Shown here piece by piece: positions 36,365 through 44,518 of a stretch of 64,000 nucleotides of DNA. A model generated the notes under the pieces. The model searched no databases and was not told the origin of the DNA. It saw only the letters and a program-made list of their open reading frames with translations. The stretch spans positions 826,464 through 890,463 of the forward strand of contig CAJXSL010000001.1 in the NCBI GenBank assembly GCA_913060875.1, written 5' to 3'. Position numbers and translations under genes: made by a program. The first letter of the stretch is position 1; each line of letters starts with the position of its first letter. This stretch comes from an uncultured Desulfobacteraceae bacterium. Lineage in GTDB: Bacteria > Desulfobacterota > Desulfobacteria > Desulfobacterales > UBA5852.

Positions 36365-36832
36365 CTATTTCCGGCTCTCCGGCGCCTGCCGCTTTTGCTC
36401 CCGCCGTTTCTGGCGTTCTTCCCGCCATTGGCGTTGAATTTCGGTGAGTTTCTGGAAGCGCTCGTGCCCCAGAACTTCGCGTGACTTCAGCAGGAAATCG
36501 AATCGTTCCGCCGCCAGGTCGGAACGGGCGGACTCCATTTTACGATTTTGCTCCCGGATGGCGGCCGCATCGATTTCAGGGCGACCCAGCAGCGCTTCCA
36601 GTTTAAAACGCTCCGCCTCCACCCGTCCCCTGATTGCCAGCATACGGCGGCGTGACTCGATATAGGCGTCGTCCAGCGTCGTGATCTCTACCGGGGTAAG
36701 CTTCAGCAGGGTGATGATCGCGTCGCTCTGCCACCATCGCCACTTGGAGGCACCGCGGGCCATTGCCGGCCCCGCCATTGCCAGCACGGTGACGATAACC
36801 ACCACGATTCCGAGTGCGCGTTTAAGTGTCAT
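36365..36832 (-). CDS. Spy/CpxP-like periplasmic protein
   Basis: This 155-aa secreted protein begins with a signal peptide (LGIVVVIVTVLAMAGPAMA, cleavage likely after AMA). The mature part is helical and charged, with LTPVEITTLDDAYIESRRRM and LGHERFQKLTEIQRQW, which suit the LTXXQ helices of Spy/CpxP-like chaperones or metal-stress sensors. The ATG at 36832 is chosen to give the signal peptide; AGAGG lies ten bases before it. It is preceded on the same strand by the anti-sigma-like gene, so the pair probably forms an envelope-stress unit. Confidence 0.75.
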   Translation of the reverse strand: MTLKRALGIVVVIVTVLAMAGPAMARGASKWRWWQSDAIITLLKLTPVEITTLDDAYIESRRRMLAIRGRVEAERFKLEALLGRPEIDAAAIREQNRKMESARSDLAAERFDFLLKSREVLGHERFQKLTEIQRQWREERQKRREQKRQAPESRK

Positions 36833-36955
36833 ACGACCATTCCTCTCTCTGCATGAACCCTGCAAGCGGTTCCAAAATCCGGGCGGACACCCGATGGCTG
36901 CGTTCCGGTCTTCTGCAAAATAATCTCATCATGTTGAAGGTGCATCGTTTTTTCA

Positions 36956-37528
36956 TCAGGCTGTGCCTTGCTCCCGCCGGCTCTCCCGGTCCGGCGGGCC
37001 GGACGGATCCCAATCATCCGTATCTTCCGGCGAAGGCACCATCCAGTCGATGAATTCGTCCAGATCCTCGATGGAGCGATCCCCCGGCAGGGCGGCCAAC
37101 TGCCGGTATTTTTCCGGCAGGGCGTCTTCCACCAGGATGTCGATGGCTTCCATCAGTTGATCGTCATTTTCAAACGTTTCCGCCACCATGGGCATGGGCG
37201 TTTGGGACATGCGGGTGAAGGGCCCCCAGAGGGTGACGGCGAAAACCAGGCCCCCCAACACCCCCAGCGCCAAGGCGGGCCTGACGTACCGGCGGCCGAA
37301 CGGCGCATTGTCTTCCGGCATCCTGATGGTTCGCCGCGGTTCAGGTGCCATTTGGCGGGCCATCCGCCCCAGGCGACGATAATCAGCGGCCAGATCCTCG
37401 GCCTGGCGTCGGCAATGCCGGCAGGCATCAAGGTGTGCCTGCCGGGCGGGGTCCAAAACCGACGGATCGACGACGGCCCGCAGCACTTCAGCATCGGTCA
37501 AGTGTTTATCGGGATCGCGATGTTTCAT
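36956..37528 (-). CDS. Zinc-finger anti-sigma-factor-like membrane protein
   Basis: This 190-aa protein has a cytoplasmic N-terminus with the ZAS-type motif HLDACRHCRRQ. A single membrane helix follows (YVRPALALGVLGGLVFAVTLW, about residues 90-110), then a periplasmic Asp/Glu-rich tail. This is the layout of anti-sigma factors that hold an ECF sigma factor. The ATG at 37528 has CGGAGG before it. No sigma gene is present upstream in the 380 bases to the next gene, so its partner must be elsewhere or lost. It is followed by the Spy-like gene. Confidence 0.75.
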   Translation of the reverse strand: MKHRDPDKHLTDAEVLRAVVDPSVLDPARQAHLDACRHCRRQAEDLAADYRRLGRMARQMAPEPRRTIRMPEDNAPFGRRYVRPALALGVLGGLVFAVTLWGPFTRMSQTPMPMVAETFENDDQLMEAIDILVEDALPEKYRQLAALPGDRSIEDLDEFIDWMVPSPEDTDDWDPSGPPDRESRREQGTA

Positions 37529-37911
37529 AGCCCCTCCGGGAGGCCATCCAATCTTTATTCGTATGTTACGCATAAAAAATTCGGTAACTTATCCGACTCC
37601 ACATAAGGCTGCCCACCCCTTGGTGGCGTGCGCACGGGGTGACAAGCCGTTGTTAACCCGTCAGACGTGCGGTCATTTCAATTTGTCTACAAAACACGGT
37701 TTTCTATGGAAAAACCAAAAGGTTGGCTGTGTCCGGGGAATAAAACAGGCAGGCCGGGCTTGCGGCCAGGGACGATAAAGCACCGGGGTACCGGAAAGTT
37801 CAATGGGCTGCGGATGAACACTGAGTAAATGAAAAATTTTAGTACGGTGGTCAGGGACACCGCCGGTTGTGTCATCAATACCGCTTCGATTTCACGCGGC
37901 TGCGAATCGCA
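37529..37911. other. Intergenic region between the anti-sigma gene and the DUF35 gene
   Basis: I see no gene in this stretch. It contains a spaced inverted pair GTTAC / GTAAC around 37571-37594 upstream of the anti-sigma gene, and a fragment of the CACAGATG-type repeats near 37800-37825. Short frames here match nothing. Confidence 0.4.
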
Positions 37912-38331
37912 TCATACGGGTTCAGACGCCAATGGCGTGAATTTCGGTAATGTTATCTCTTCGTTAACATCTTCCCAGATCACGCTCACCGGCATGTCGC
38001 ATTTTATTTGGTCGATTTGGCAGTCGACAATATTGGTCAGGAGGCGGGGCCCTTCGTCCAGCGCGACGACAGCGACCGCATAAGGCAAGTTGGTGGTAAA
38101 GGCCGTGTGGTACGCAACATGGTAGACCGCAAACGTGTATATCCTGCCGGTTCCTTTCGAAATCAACCAACCGCTATCCGTGGAATGGCACGCGGGGCAG
38201 AGATCAGACGGCGGCCATCGGACATGGCCACAATCCTTGCACCGCTGAAACCGTAGTTCATGCACGCGACACCCCTCCCAGAAGGGGCGGTTGTCGGCAT
38301 TTATTTTCGGCAAGGGTTTATTGTAGGACAT
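37912..38331 (-). CDS. DUF35 / OB-fold zinc-ribbon acyl-CoA-associated protein
   Basis: This 139-aa protein has an N-terminal rubredoxin-like zinc ribbon (CKDCGHVRWPPSDLCPAC) followed by an OB-fold (YTFAVYHVAYHTAF, LPYAVAVVALDEGPRLLTNI). DUF35 proteins usually sit with thiolase- or HMG-CoA-synthase-like partners and bind CoA or stabilise the complex. The thiolase-like gene ends 3 bases upstream, which fits exactly. It is the last gene of the long minus-strand catabolic cluster. Confidence 0.88.
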   Translation of the reverse strand: MSYNKPLPKINADNRPFWEGCRVHELRFQRCKDCGHVRWPPSDLCPACHSTDSGWLISKGTGRIYTFAVYHVAYHTAFTTNLPYAVAVVALDEGPRLLTNIVDCQIDQIKCDMPVSVIWEDVNEEITLPKFTPLASEPV

Positions 38332-38334
38332 GGA

Positions 38335-39504
38335 TTACAGCCTCCTTAACAGGGTGCATGTATGGCTTTGCAAAATGCCGCCATTGTCGCTGCACAGGAT
38401 GATTTCGGGGGATTTTGTCCGTGTTTGGGGGCCGAGTTGGCGTTCCCCGCACCGGCCCATGATCTGCATGGCGCCCTCGGCAAGCGGTGTCAGCCCCATG
38501 AAGTAGGCTTCCGAAAGCTGTCCGCCAGAGGTGTTGACCGGCATCCTGCCGCCGGGCGCGATCGTTCCGCCCGCAAGCCAATCGTGTCCCTCACCGGGTT
38601 TGAAAAAGCCGTAGTCCTGGAGGGTGATCTCCACGGTATAGGTAAAACAGTCATAAATTTGGCATGCGTCCACGTCATCGAGGGTAATGCCCGCCATGGC
38701 GAAGGCGGCTTCGCCTGCCTGCCGGGCACCGGTGGGCCCGGCCATCCAACTGGACTGGGCAATGGCTGTCGAGGGATTGTGCTGGCCCATGCCCATGATC
38801 AACGCCGGCGGCTGCCTCAGATCTTGCGCCCGTTCAAGCGACGTTACAATGATGGCCCGTCCCCCATCGGTAATCAGGCAGTTGTCCGGCAGGCGCAGCG
38901 GCTCGACCACCCACCGGGCGTTGTCGTAATCCGCTTCGGTCAATGCCTTGCTTTGCATCAAGGCATTTGGATTGAGGTTGGCCCACTTGCGTTGACCTAC
39001 AGCAATCTTTTTCCATGTTTCAGGTCCGGTGCCGAATTCGTGCATGGCCCTTCTGGCGGCCAGGGCATACCCGCCGGTGGCGCCAAAATGGCCGAAGACA
39101 GCATCCTCACCTGAAAGATCGTTGAGCATTTGTTTCATGCTGTCGTTCGAGAAAGCGTTGTGACCATAGGAGATAAGGACGTAGCGGCATATGCCGGATT
39201 CGAGCGCGCCAACTGCGTGCTGCAGGTGACTCCTCGATCAGTTGGCGTCCTGGCTCATGAATGCCGGTGCGATCCCCAGATGCTGGGCCACAAGCGTGGG
39301 CGTCAGGTCGTATTCGTTAGAGGCGGCGGGGAAGTGGCGGTAGCAGATGAAGCCGTCTATATCGTTTTTGCGCAACCCGGCATCTCTGATGGCATTGGCC
39401 GAAGCTTCCAAATGGAAACTGAGGGATGTTCTTCCGGGGACACGTCCTTGAGGCGTGTATCCCACGCCTACGATGGCATACTTGTCTTTGATCGATGACA
39501 TCAT
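38335..39504 (-). pseudogene. Thiolase-like gene interrupted by one in-frame UGA (nonsense or selenocysteine)
   Basis: Both parts are in the same frame. The first 88 codons from ATG 39504 (GGAGG before it; KDKYAIVGVGYTPQGRVPG) end at TGA 39240-39238. The frame then continues SRSHLQHAVGALESGICRYV to the stop at 38335, giving 390 codons, the normal length for DUF35-linked thiolases. The C-terminal half has CQIYDCFTYTVEI and MPVNTSGGQLSEAY. When aligned by eye on the LQxA helix, the UGA falls at the nucleophile Cys/Ser position. It is either a one-base nonsense mutation or a selenocysteine codon. If translated only from an internal start, the product would lack the N-terminal fold. Confidence 0.7.
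39200..39237 (-). other. Possible stem-loop directly after the in-frame UGA
   Basis: Directly after the TGA, TCGAG (39237-39233) can pair with CTCGA (39204-39200). An inner CTGC-AGCAC-GCAG hairpin lies between them. The position would suit a bacterial SECIS element, but the loop lacks the GGU of the E. coli type, so this is weak support. Confidence 0.3.
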
Positions 39505-39679
39505 CCGGCCTCCATCTTTAGGGTGAAAATTATCAAAGGCGTTCATTGCGCGCCCGACAGGGCGAAGTTTCCAACAGATGGATCATGTGAACATTATGCC
39601 CATCGTGTCGGGTGTAAAACGACCCATTTGGCACCTGTCATTTGGAGTATTGGAGGCGTGGCAACCGCTCCAAGCGTTT

Positions 39680-40093
39680 CTATTGACGTGCCTTGCGGAT
39701 CGTTTTTATGACGCGGGCCGAGGCGATAATTTCCCCGGACACGGTCACCTTGACATCGATAAAGCAGACGCTCTTCCCCATTTTGACCACTTCGGACCGG
39801 AAGTCCACCACATCGCCCAATCGGGCGGAGCGCATGACGGATATCTGGATGTCGTGGGTTACGGCTGCGGTGTTTTCATCCAGCAGGCTGACAAGGCCGC
39901 CGTAGGCGCAAACATCGCAGAGGACATAGATGGCCCCGCCGTGGAGTATCCCGGCCGAATTGATGACATTTTCGGTCAAGGTAACGGACAAGGCCCCGCA
40001 GCCCTTGTCGGAGGTTATGGACGTCACCCCCAGGAATTGGTGGAAGGGGTGTTCCGGTATGGCGTTCAATCGGTCGTTCATTTTCGAATCCAT
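39680..40093 (-). CDS. PaaI-type hotdog thioesterase
   Basis: This 137-aa hotdog-fold protein carries the PaaI signature SAGILHGGAIYVLCDVCAYGG, in which the HGG segment and following helix form the active site, then AAVTHDIQISVMRSA. Such enzymes hydrolyse acyl-CoA esters, often to rescue CoA trapped as dead-end products. The ATG at 40093 is preferred to longer frames. It lies between the hydroxyacyl-CoA dehydrogenase and the thiolase-like gene of the catabolic cluster. Confidence 0.85.
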   Translation of the reverse strand: MDSKMNDRLNAIPEHPFHQFLGVTSITSDKGCGALSVTLTENVINSAGILHGGAIYVLCDVCAYGGLVSLLDENTAAVTHDIQISVMRSARLGDVVDFRSEVVKMGKSVCFIDVKVTVSGEIIASARVIKTIRKARQ

Positions 40094-40175
40094 TGTAAAT
40101 CTGGTTCCTTGCAACGTTAGATTTTTTGGTTCTTCTCCCAATTAGTTGGGAGAAAGGGTCCAAGGGGTCTAGGAT

Positions 40176-40341
40176 TCAAGTGGCCAAGGGTTTGTTTTCT
40201 GGAGATTTAATCAGAGCTTTCAGCATTCGCTCGATTGGCCCCATTTCCACTGCTAATTTGGGAAAACGTTTCGATACATTATATGGATGCAAACAAAGCG
40301 CATATGTTTTTTGCCACACTTGCCATTCTTTGTAATTTTTT
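40176..40341 (-). pseudogene. Four-helix-bundle (23S rRNA IVS-type) protein remnant with internal deletion
   Basis: The frame reads KEWQVWQKTYALCLHPYNVS, KRFPK, then EMGPIERMLKALIKSPENKP and a stop. The first part matches helix 1 of four-helix-bundle proteins of the IVS family (VWQKA, then LTKxFP) and the last part matches their C-terminus (RMLxxLIRSLKTKPLAT). The 70-80 residues between are missing and a TAA precedes the first codon. Flanks carry GGTCCAAGGGGTCT-like and CCTTGACCCCTTGACG sequences. The product is not functional. Confidence 0.65.
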
Positions 40342-40468
40342 AGTATTTCACTTGGATCCTTGACCCCTTGACGCCTGGAACCCTTATGATCCCGAGATGC
40401 CCGATCGGTAATACCCTGTGACCCAATTGCTCATTTGCACCAACTATTCGGGAGAAGACCCGATTTTT

Positions 40469-41431
40469 TTAACGGCCCTCTTTTTCATCCGGCCGGCGCA
40501 TGGAAAGGATTTTCAGCAGGGTTTCATCCCGTTGCTTCACGAAGCCCCGGCGTTTGGCTTCCGGCCAGTCGTGAAAGCCCTGGCCGGTTTTGGCGCCCAG
40601 TTTGTTCTCCCGGCACATGGTGTCCAGGACCGGCGACGGCGTGGTGGTCGATGACAAGAAGGGAAAAAGGTAGGCGTGCACCTCCCGGGACAGATCGATC
40701 CCGGCGAGGTCGGCGGTTTCCAGGGGGCCCAGAAAGGCGCAACGCAGGCCGAAACCGTTTTTGACGACCTTGTCGATGTCCGCCGGGTGGGCGATGCCCA
40801 TTTCGACCATGGCGACGGCTTCGCGCCACATGGCATGCTGCAGCCGGTTGCCCAGAAAACCGGGCACGTCTTTCAGCACGCGGACCGGATCCTTGCCCGC
40901 GGATTGAAGCAGTTCACAAACGGTTTCAAAGACCTCGTTCGACGTCGCTTCCCCCTTGATGACTTCCACGCAGGGCAGGACATGGGGCGGGTTCCAGTAA
41001 TGCGTGCCCAGGAACCGTTCGCGGTGATCCAAGCCCTGACTGATGTCGGTAATGCTTATGGCGGAGGTGTTGCTGCAAAAAATGGCGTCTTCGGCCGCGT
41101 AAGATTCGATTTCCCTGAACACGGCGATTTTGAGGTCCAGTTTTTCGCTGACCGCTTCGATGATGACCTGAGCGCCATCGGTCAGGCCTGGCAGGGTCGT
41201 ACAGAGGGTGATGTTGTTCAGGCCGGCGGCAATTGCTTCCGGCGTGACCAGGCCCAATTCTTCAAAAACCACGGCGTTTTCCCGGATGCGATCCGGGACG
41301 GCAAGGAGCATCGTTGGATCGACGTCATAAATGTTTACCTGAAACCCGTGGAAGGCAAACACCTGGGCAATCCCATGCCCCATCAGTCCGGCGCCCACGA
41401 TTCCGATTGTGTTGATGTCCTTTGCCTGCAT
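40469..41431 (-). CDS. 3-hydroxyacyl-CoA dehydrogenase
   Basis: This 320-aa NAD-dependent enzyme oxidises a 3-hydroxyacyl-CoA to the 3-ketoacyl-CoA. The Rossmann motif is IGIVGAGLMGHGIAQVFA. The catalytic His is in FLGTHYWNPPHVLPCVEVI, with Glu in the following segment and Asn in CSNTSAISI. The WNPP wording (instead of FNPV) marks a subgroup that may prefer branched or other unusual substrates; that is inference. AGGAG precedes the ATG. It is a second such dehydrogenase in the cluster besides the gene at 49280. Confidence 0.9.
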   Translation of the reverse strand: MQAKDINTIGIVGAGLMGHGIAQVFAFHGFQVNIYDVDPTMLLAVPDRIRENAVVFEELGLVTPEAIAAGLNNITLCTTLPGLTDGAQVIIEAVSEKLDLKIAVFREIESYAAEDAIFCSNTSAISITDISQGLDHRERFLGTHYWNPPHVLPCVEVIKGEATSNEVFETVCELLQSAGKDPVRVLKDVPGFLGNRLQHAMWREAVAMVEMGIAHPADIDKVVKNGFGLRCAFLGPLETADLAGIDLSREVHAYLFPFLSSTTTPSPVLDTMCRENKLGAKTGQGFHDWPEAKRRGFVKQRDETLLKILSMRRPDEKEGR

Positions 41432-41492
41432 GTGTTTTCTCCTCCCGGTGAACGCCTACGCAATCTATCCCGAACATTGCATGAAAATTTTT

Positions 41493-41653
41493 AACGGTTC
41501 TCTGGAAAGCTCCCGTCAACAAGAATTTACCACGAAGAGCACGAAGAGCACGAAGAAAAACCGGCCAGAGCAGATGAAACCCTTCGTGCCCTTCGTGATC
41601 TTCGTGGTTCAAGCTGTTGCACTTAACCAGACTTGGCCTTTTCGGATAACCGC
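41493..41653. mobile_element. MITE-like element 2, copy 2 (161 bp, CACGAAG hairpin)
   Basis: It is homologous along its whole length to copy 1 at 27182-27334, with the same inverted ends (AACGGTTCTCTG and GATAACCGC). The direct repeat AAAATTTTT flanks it (41484-41492 and 41654-41662). The interior arms CACGAAGAGCACGAAGAGC and CTTCGTGCCCTTCGTG pair as a long hairpin and have one more unit than copy 1, explaining most of the size difference. Confidence 0.75.
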
Positions 41654-41700
41654 AAAATTTTTAATCCAAAGTTGATGGAATCGTAAAAAGTGTCCTATCT

Positions 41701-41795
41701 GTCATTCCGGATCCCGGATCGGCGTCCGGGACAGGCTTTGACCCGGAATCTCAAACATATTGACATCAACAGATTCCGGCTTTCGCCGGAATGAC
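41701..41795. repeat. ATTCCGG inverted-repeat element
   Basis: The ends GTCATTCCGG and CCGGAATGAC are perfect 10-base inverted repeats. A second inner hairpin ATTCCGGCTTTCGCCGGAAT closes the right end. This type of element is common between genes in many bacteria. It lies just after the acyl-CoA dehydrogenase gene and could fold in RNA. Confidence 0.75.
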
Positions 41796-41835
41796 GTTGA
41801 AATGGGGAATGCGACTTTTTTCGACCTCATCAAGG

Positions 41836-43641
41836 TTAATCGTTGAAATAGTCGGGGTTCATTGCCACGGTAACAGGATCGTCGTCCTGCAAGCGGACGG
41901 CCAGGCCCTTGATCTTGGGCAGTTCATAGCCAAAAAAATAGGCGCAGGTGTAGAGCTTACCCTTGTAGAAACTGGTTTGCGAACGCGATGTTTTGCCGGC
42001 CAGGGCGCGTTTGGCCGCCAGGGCCTGCAGAAGCCACTGCCATGCGATGGTGACGATGCCGAAAAAGTCCAGGTAGAGGGTGGCATCGGCCAGGAACACT
42101 TCCGGGCCCTGTGCTGTCATGCTGCCGGTCAAATGCCGGGTCACCTGATCGAGCAGGGCCATGGCCTCCTCGAGTTGGCGCCCCCGGGCCGCGAGATCTT
42201 CGTCGTCCCGGCAGGCCGTGATGGTTTCAGCGACTTCTTCGGTGAATAGCGTGTAGGCCCGGCCGTCTTGCATGCGCACTTTGCGGCCCAGCAGATCGAG
42301 GCCCTGGATACCGGTGGTGCCTTCGTGGATGGGGTGGATGCGCATGTCCCGGTAATACTGCTCCACCGGAAAATCTTCACAATAACCATAGCCGCCGAAG
42401 CACTGCAGGGCCTGGCTGACCGCGTGAATCCCCATTTCGGAGGGGTAGGATTTGGCGATGGGCGTCAGGATATCCAGAAGCAGATCCCATTTGGGCTTGT
42501 CGGGCGCTTCGGCCGTCAGGGCCTTGTCGGCATAGACGCTGCACTGCAGCAGCAGGGACAGGGCGCCTTCGAAGACCGCCCGCTGGAACAGGAGCATGCG
42601 CTTGACGTCGGCGTGCTCGATGATCGGCACCGGCGGCGCCAGAGGATCCTTGGCCGCGGGCTTGCGGCCCTGGGGGCGTTCCCGGGCGTAATCCAGGGCG
42701 GCATAATAGGCGGCAGAGGCGATGGCGGCCGCGCCCAATCCCACGCCGATGCGGGCCTCGTTCATCATCTGGAACATGTAGATCAAGCCCTTGTGGGGCT
42801 CGCCGACCAGGTAGCCGTGGCAGTCCCCTTTGTCGCCGATGCTGAGTTCGACGATGGGGGTACCGCGATACCCGAGCTTGTGGTAGACCTGTGAAACGGT
42901 GATATCGTTGTCCACCAGGCCGCCCCGGGCATCCGGGCGCTTTTTGGGCACCACGAAAAGGGAGATGCCCTTCACGCCGGGAGGGGCGCCTTCGATTTTG
43001 GCCAGCATGAGGTGCACCACGTTTTCCACACCGTCATGGTCCCCGGCCGAGATGAAAATTTTCTGCCCCTGGATGCGATAGTCCCCGTTTCCGGAGGGAA
43101 CGGCCGTGGTCGTTATATCGGCAAGGGAACTTCCGGCGGCCGGCTCGGTCAGGGCCATGGTGCCCTGCCATGCGCCGTCTAGCATTTTGGGAACGTAGGT
43201 GTCGATCAGGTCCTGCGAGGCAAAGGATACGATCAAACGGGCGGCACCGCTGGTCAGTTCCGGGTACACCCCGGCCGAATAGTTGGCCGCAAAAAAGATG
43301 AAGCGACAGGCGCTGGCGACGCTGACGGGCAATTGCTCCCCATCGAATTGGCTCGGGAAGCTGGCACCGATCCACCCGCCTTGCCCGACTTCCCGCATGA
43401 TGGGTTTGACCGCCGGGTGCACCCGGACCTGCATGTCCACCAGTTCCGGCGGGTGGCGGTCCATCTCTTCGAGGCAGGGCCACATGAGATCCCGGGCGAT
43501 TCGCAGGGTCTCGTTCAGCACCATGTCGAAGGTTTTGCGGTTGTGCATCCTGTAATAGGGACGGCGGGTGAGCGCCGCCGCGTCGAAGACGTCGTACAAC
43601 AAGAATTTCAGATTGCGTTCGCTGACAAACTTAGCGGCCAC
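41836..43641 (-). CDS. Acyl-CoA dehydrogenase, large type with C-terminal extension
   Basis: This 601-aa flavoprotein is about 200 residues longer than usual. It has the central motif MALTEPAAGSSLADITTTA, the substrate loop CFGGYGYCEDFPVEQYYRD and catalytic-region IHEGTTGIQGLDLLGRK, in which the Glu of the HEGT segment is kept. The C-terminal part is the extra helical domain found in DmdC-like and other large dehydrogenases. The start is GTG with AAAGGAG before it. It probably performs the acyl-CoA oxidation step for the cluster that contains the Liv transporter and TetR-linked ligase. Confidence 0.93.
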   Translation of the reverse strand: MAAKFVSERNLKFLLYDVFDAAALTRRPYYRMHNRKTFDMVLNETLRIARDLMWPCLEEMDRHPPELVDMQVRVHPAVKPIMREVGQGGWIGASFPSQFDGEQLPVSVASACRFIFFAANYSAGVYPELTSGAARLIVSFASQDLIDTYVPKMLDGAWQGTMALTEPAAGSSLADITTTAVPSGNGDYRIQGQKIFISAGDHDGVENVVHLMLAKIEGAPPGVKGISLFVVPKKRPDARGGLVDNDITVSQVYHKLGYRGTPIVELSIGDKGDCHGYLVGEPHKGLIYMFQMMNEARIGVGLGAAAIASAAYYAALDYARERPQGRKPAAKDPLAPPVPIIEHADVKRMLLFQRAVFEGALSLLLQCSVYADKALTAEAPDKPKWDLLLDILTPIAKSYPSEMGIHAVSQALQCFGGYGYCEDFPVEQYYRDMRIHPIHEGTTGIQGLDLLGRKVRMQDGRAYTLFTEEVAETITACRDDEDLAARGRQLEEAMALLDQVTRHLTGSMTAQGPEVFLADATLYLDFFGIVTIAWQWLLQALAAKRALAGKTSRSQTSFYKGKLYTCAYFFGYELPKIKGLAVRLQDDDPVTVAMNPDYFND

Positions 43642-43746
43642 AGGATCTCCTTTGGGTTGGGGCTATGATGGTGTCTATCGGTCATGTCGCCTGTCCAGAC
43701 TTCCGGATGGCATTGCGCCGGGGGTCGTGATGGTCTTTCGATACGG

Positions 43747-44139
43747 CTATTTTACGGCCAGGACAGGGCAGGGCGCGTTTAGAATAACGTATTGGGCGGT
43801 GGAACCGAACATCAGTTTCCCGACCTTGGAACGCTTCTTGATGCCGATAATCAGTTCTTCGGCATCTTGTTCCCGGGCGAACAGCACGATGTCTTCCCCG
43901 GCCGTCAAGCCCCGGATCAACAGGTGGGTTTCGCAGTCGATCCCCTGGGCGTCGAATTCGGATTTGACCTTTTCCAGATTGGATTCGGCCTTGCGAACCT
44001 CGTCTTTGGACTCGCCGGCTCCCCCTTCCAGCGACGTGGCCACAAGGATACGCGCCGTGAATGCCGCCGCATGCTGTTTGGCTTTATCGAGGGCCAGTTT
44101 GGCCGCACTGGAATTGTCATACGCAACGATGATGTTCAT
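43747..44139 (-). CDS. Universal stress protein (UspA family)
   Basis: This 130-aa cytoplasmic protein has the Usp fold: strand MNIIVAYDNSSAAKLALDKA, a middle variable loop, and an ATP-binding end GIKKRSKVGKLMFGSTAQYV that follows the G-x2-G-x9-G-S/T rule loosely. ATP-binding Usps act in stress survival and sometimes regulate partner proteins. It lies between the binding-protein gene and the dehydrogenase gene, on the same strand. Confidence 0.9.
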   Translation of the reverse strand: MNIIVAYDNSSAAKLALDKAKQHAAAFTARILVATSLEGGAGESKDEVRKAESNLEKVKSEFDAQGIDCETHLLIRGLTAGEDIVLFAREQDAEELIIGIKKRSKVGKLMFGSTAQYVILNAPCPVLAVK

Positions 44140-44300
44140 ATCCTGATAAATGCTCCCCTGTTATTGAATAAACGATACCTTCTTTTCCGGTGTTGCGGAT
44201 CTTTCAATACGATCCGCGGTGGCATGGTCGGCCGGGCGGTATTCAGGGCGATGCCTCTGCCACGCCCGGCCGATGCCTGCCCGCCTCTCCGCGAAGATTA

Positions 44301-44518
44301 GAAGCGATCTCAAAACAGTTTTTTCGCCCGATATCGGCGTTGTGCCCTCGTCTCAAGTCCTCGACATGCTTGAGTATGTACCCCAAGGGTACTTCCTTCG
44401 GGGCGCCTATGCGGGTTGCACCCACCGTTGAAGGCTCAATCAGATGGGAAGTCCCGCTTTACGGGAATTCTCGGTCACGCCGTATCTCGAACGAAAACCC
44501 TAATTTTGAGATGGCTTA
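44301..44518. mobile_element. MITE 1, copy a (218 bp, TA target duplication)
   Basis: The ends are 15-base inverted repeats (left GAAGCGATCTCAAAA, right TTTTGAGATGGCTTA), flanked by TA on both sides (44299-44300, 44519-44520), as in Tc1/mariner/IS630-type elements. The interior is about 90% identical by eye to copy b at 56050 and has small hairpins (GTACCC-CAA-GGGTAC; TCCCG-CTTTA-CGGGA). There is no coding capacity. Its right end lies inside the binding-protein gene and now supplies its last codons and stop. Confidence 0.85.
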
